Source of the DNA: an uncultured Clostridia bacterium
Lineage (GTDB): Bacteria > Bacillota > Clostridia > Oscillospirales > Ruminococcaceae
Length of the DNA: 6,400 nucleotides
Direction of reading: 5' to 3'
Assembly (NCBI GenBank): GCA_947177695.1
Contig: CAMWVO010000114.1
Coordinates: 1-6,400 of the forward strand
Shown here: one piece after another, positions 6,329 through 6,400 of the stretch
Layout of the letters: each line of letters starts with the position of its first letter
Numbering within the stretch: position 1 is the stretch's first letter
Program-made: the position numbers and the translations under genes
The notes under the pieces: generated by a model
What the model saw: only the letters and a program-made list of their open reading frames with translations
What the model was told of the DNA's origin: nothing
Databases searched by the model: none

Positions 6329-6400
6329 TTAAACTCCTTCTGTTTTGTTTATATTATCTCTCGGATAATTATATCTCCAATTATCATATTCCTCTTTGGA
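6329..6400 (-). CDS. Possible C-terminal tail of an upstream gene entering from the right edge
   Basis: One minus-strand frame is open from the window edge for 23 codons and stops at TAA (6331-6329), 2 bases before the ATG of the 263-residue protein, whose ribosome binding site would lie within it. The tail would read from SKEEYDNWRYNYPRDN to a GV end. The tight junction suggests an operon with coupled translation. The frame is short and AT-rich, so it could be chance; an intergenic promoter region is the alternative. No product can be named. Confidence 0.4.
   Translation of the reverse strand, partial: SKEEYDNWRYNYPRDNINKTEGV
6353..6385. repeat. Overlapping inverted repeats of ATTATC/GATAAT
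   Basis: ATTATC (6353-6358) pairs with GATAAT (6364-6369), and GATAATT (6364-6370) pairs with AATTATC (6379-6385), so one arm is shared by two inverted repeats with 5- and 8-base spacers. It could be an operator upstream of the 263-residue gene, but simple AT-rich words make chance likely. Confidence 0.35.

Noticed and set aside
1..6400. CRISPR array, tRNA, rRNA or insertion sequence
   Set aside because: No regularly spaced repeats, cloverleaf, rRNA signature or transposase frame was seen on either strand.

Overview
The window looks like chromosomal DNA of a low-to-mid GC Gram-positive anaerobe of the Clostridia, most likely a Ruminococcus-like (Oscillospiraceae) gut bacterium. This rests on strong AGGAGG-type ribosome binding sites, sigma-A promoters with extended -10 boxes, a cytoplasmic-looking GH3 glycosidase without a signal peptide, and Clostridia-like GMP synthase and permease sequences. 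It is inference from style, not a database match.

Layout. Bases 1-1092 (minus) hold the N-terminal 364 residues of a glycoside hydrolase family 3 enzyme that runs off the left edge. Bases 1156-2262 (minus) encode an SLC13/ArsB-like (CitMHS superfamily) anion permease, and 2279-3196 (minus) a putative heavy-metal exporter of the ArsP_2 (DUF2899) type. These two permeases are 16 bases apart and almost certainly form one operon, driven by a clear promoter at 3243-3271. No terminator is seen before the GH3 gene, so it may be read through. A divergent promoter at 3304-3332 drives a rightward gene for an unrecognised four-helix membrane protein (3378-3797), followed after 46 bases by guaA (3844-5394), the glutamine-hydrolysing GMP synthase.

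Right end. Immediately after the guaA stop the character of the DNA changes. A dense set of repeats (a 10-bp perfect hairpin, a 16-bp perfect palindrome and two tandem 11-bp near-copies of TGGCAACRTTT) fills 5398-5474. A bidirectional terminator follows at 5494-5526, then an AT-rich leftward gene for an unrecognised 263-residue protein with a C-terminal membrane segment (5535-6326). Two bases upstream of that gene's start is the stop of another open frame entering from the right edge. The 3' end of guaA is a known integration target for genomic islands, so I read this as one end of an integrated element whose cargo begins with the membrane-anchored unknown protein. The other end, an integrase and a second copy of the guaA tail are outside the window.

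The genes left of 5394 are ordinary metabolism and transport: sugar release, anion transport, metal efflux and purine synthesis. No complete new system can be shown from this window alone. The best candidates for something undescribed are the 263-residue protein with its linked upstream gene, and the paired exporter/anion permease operon.
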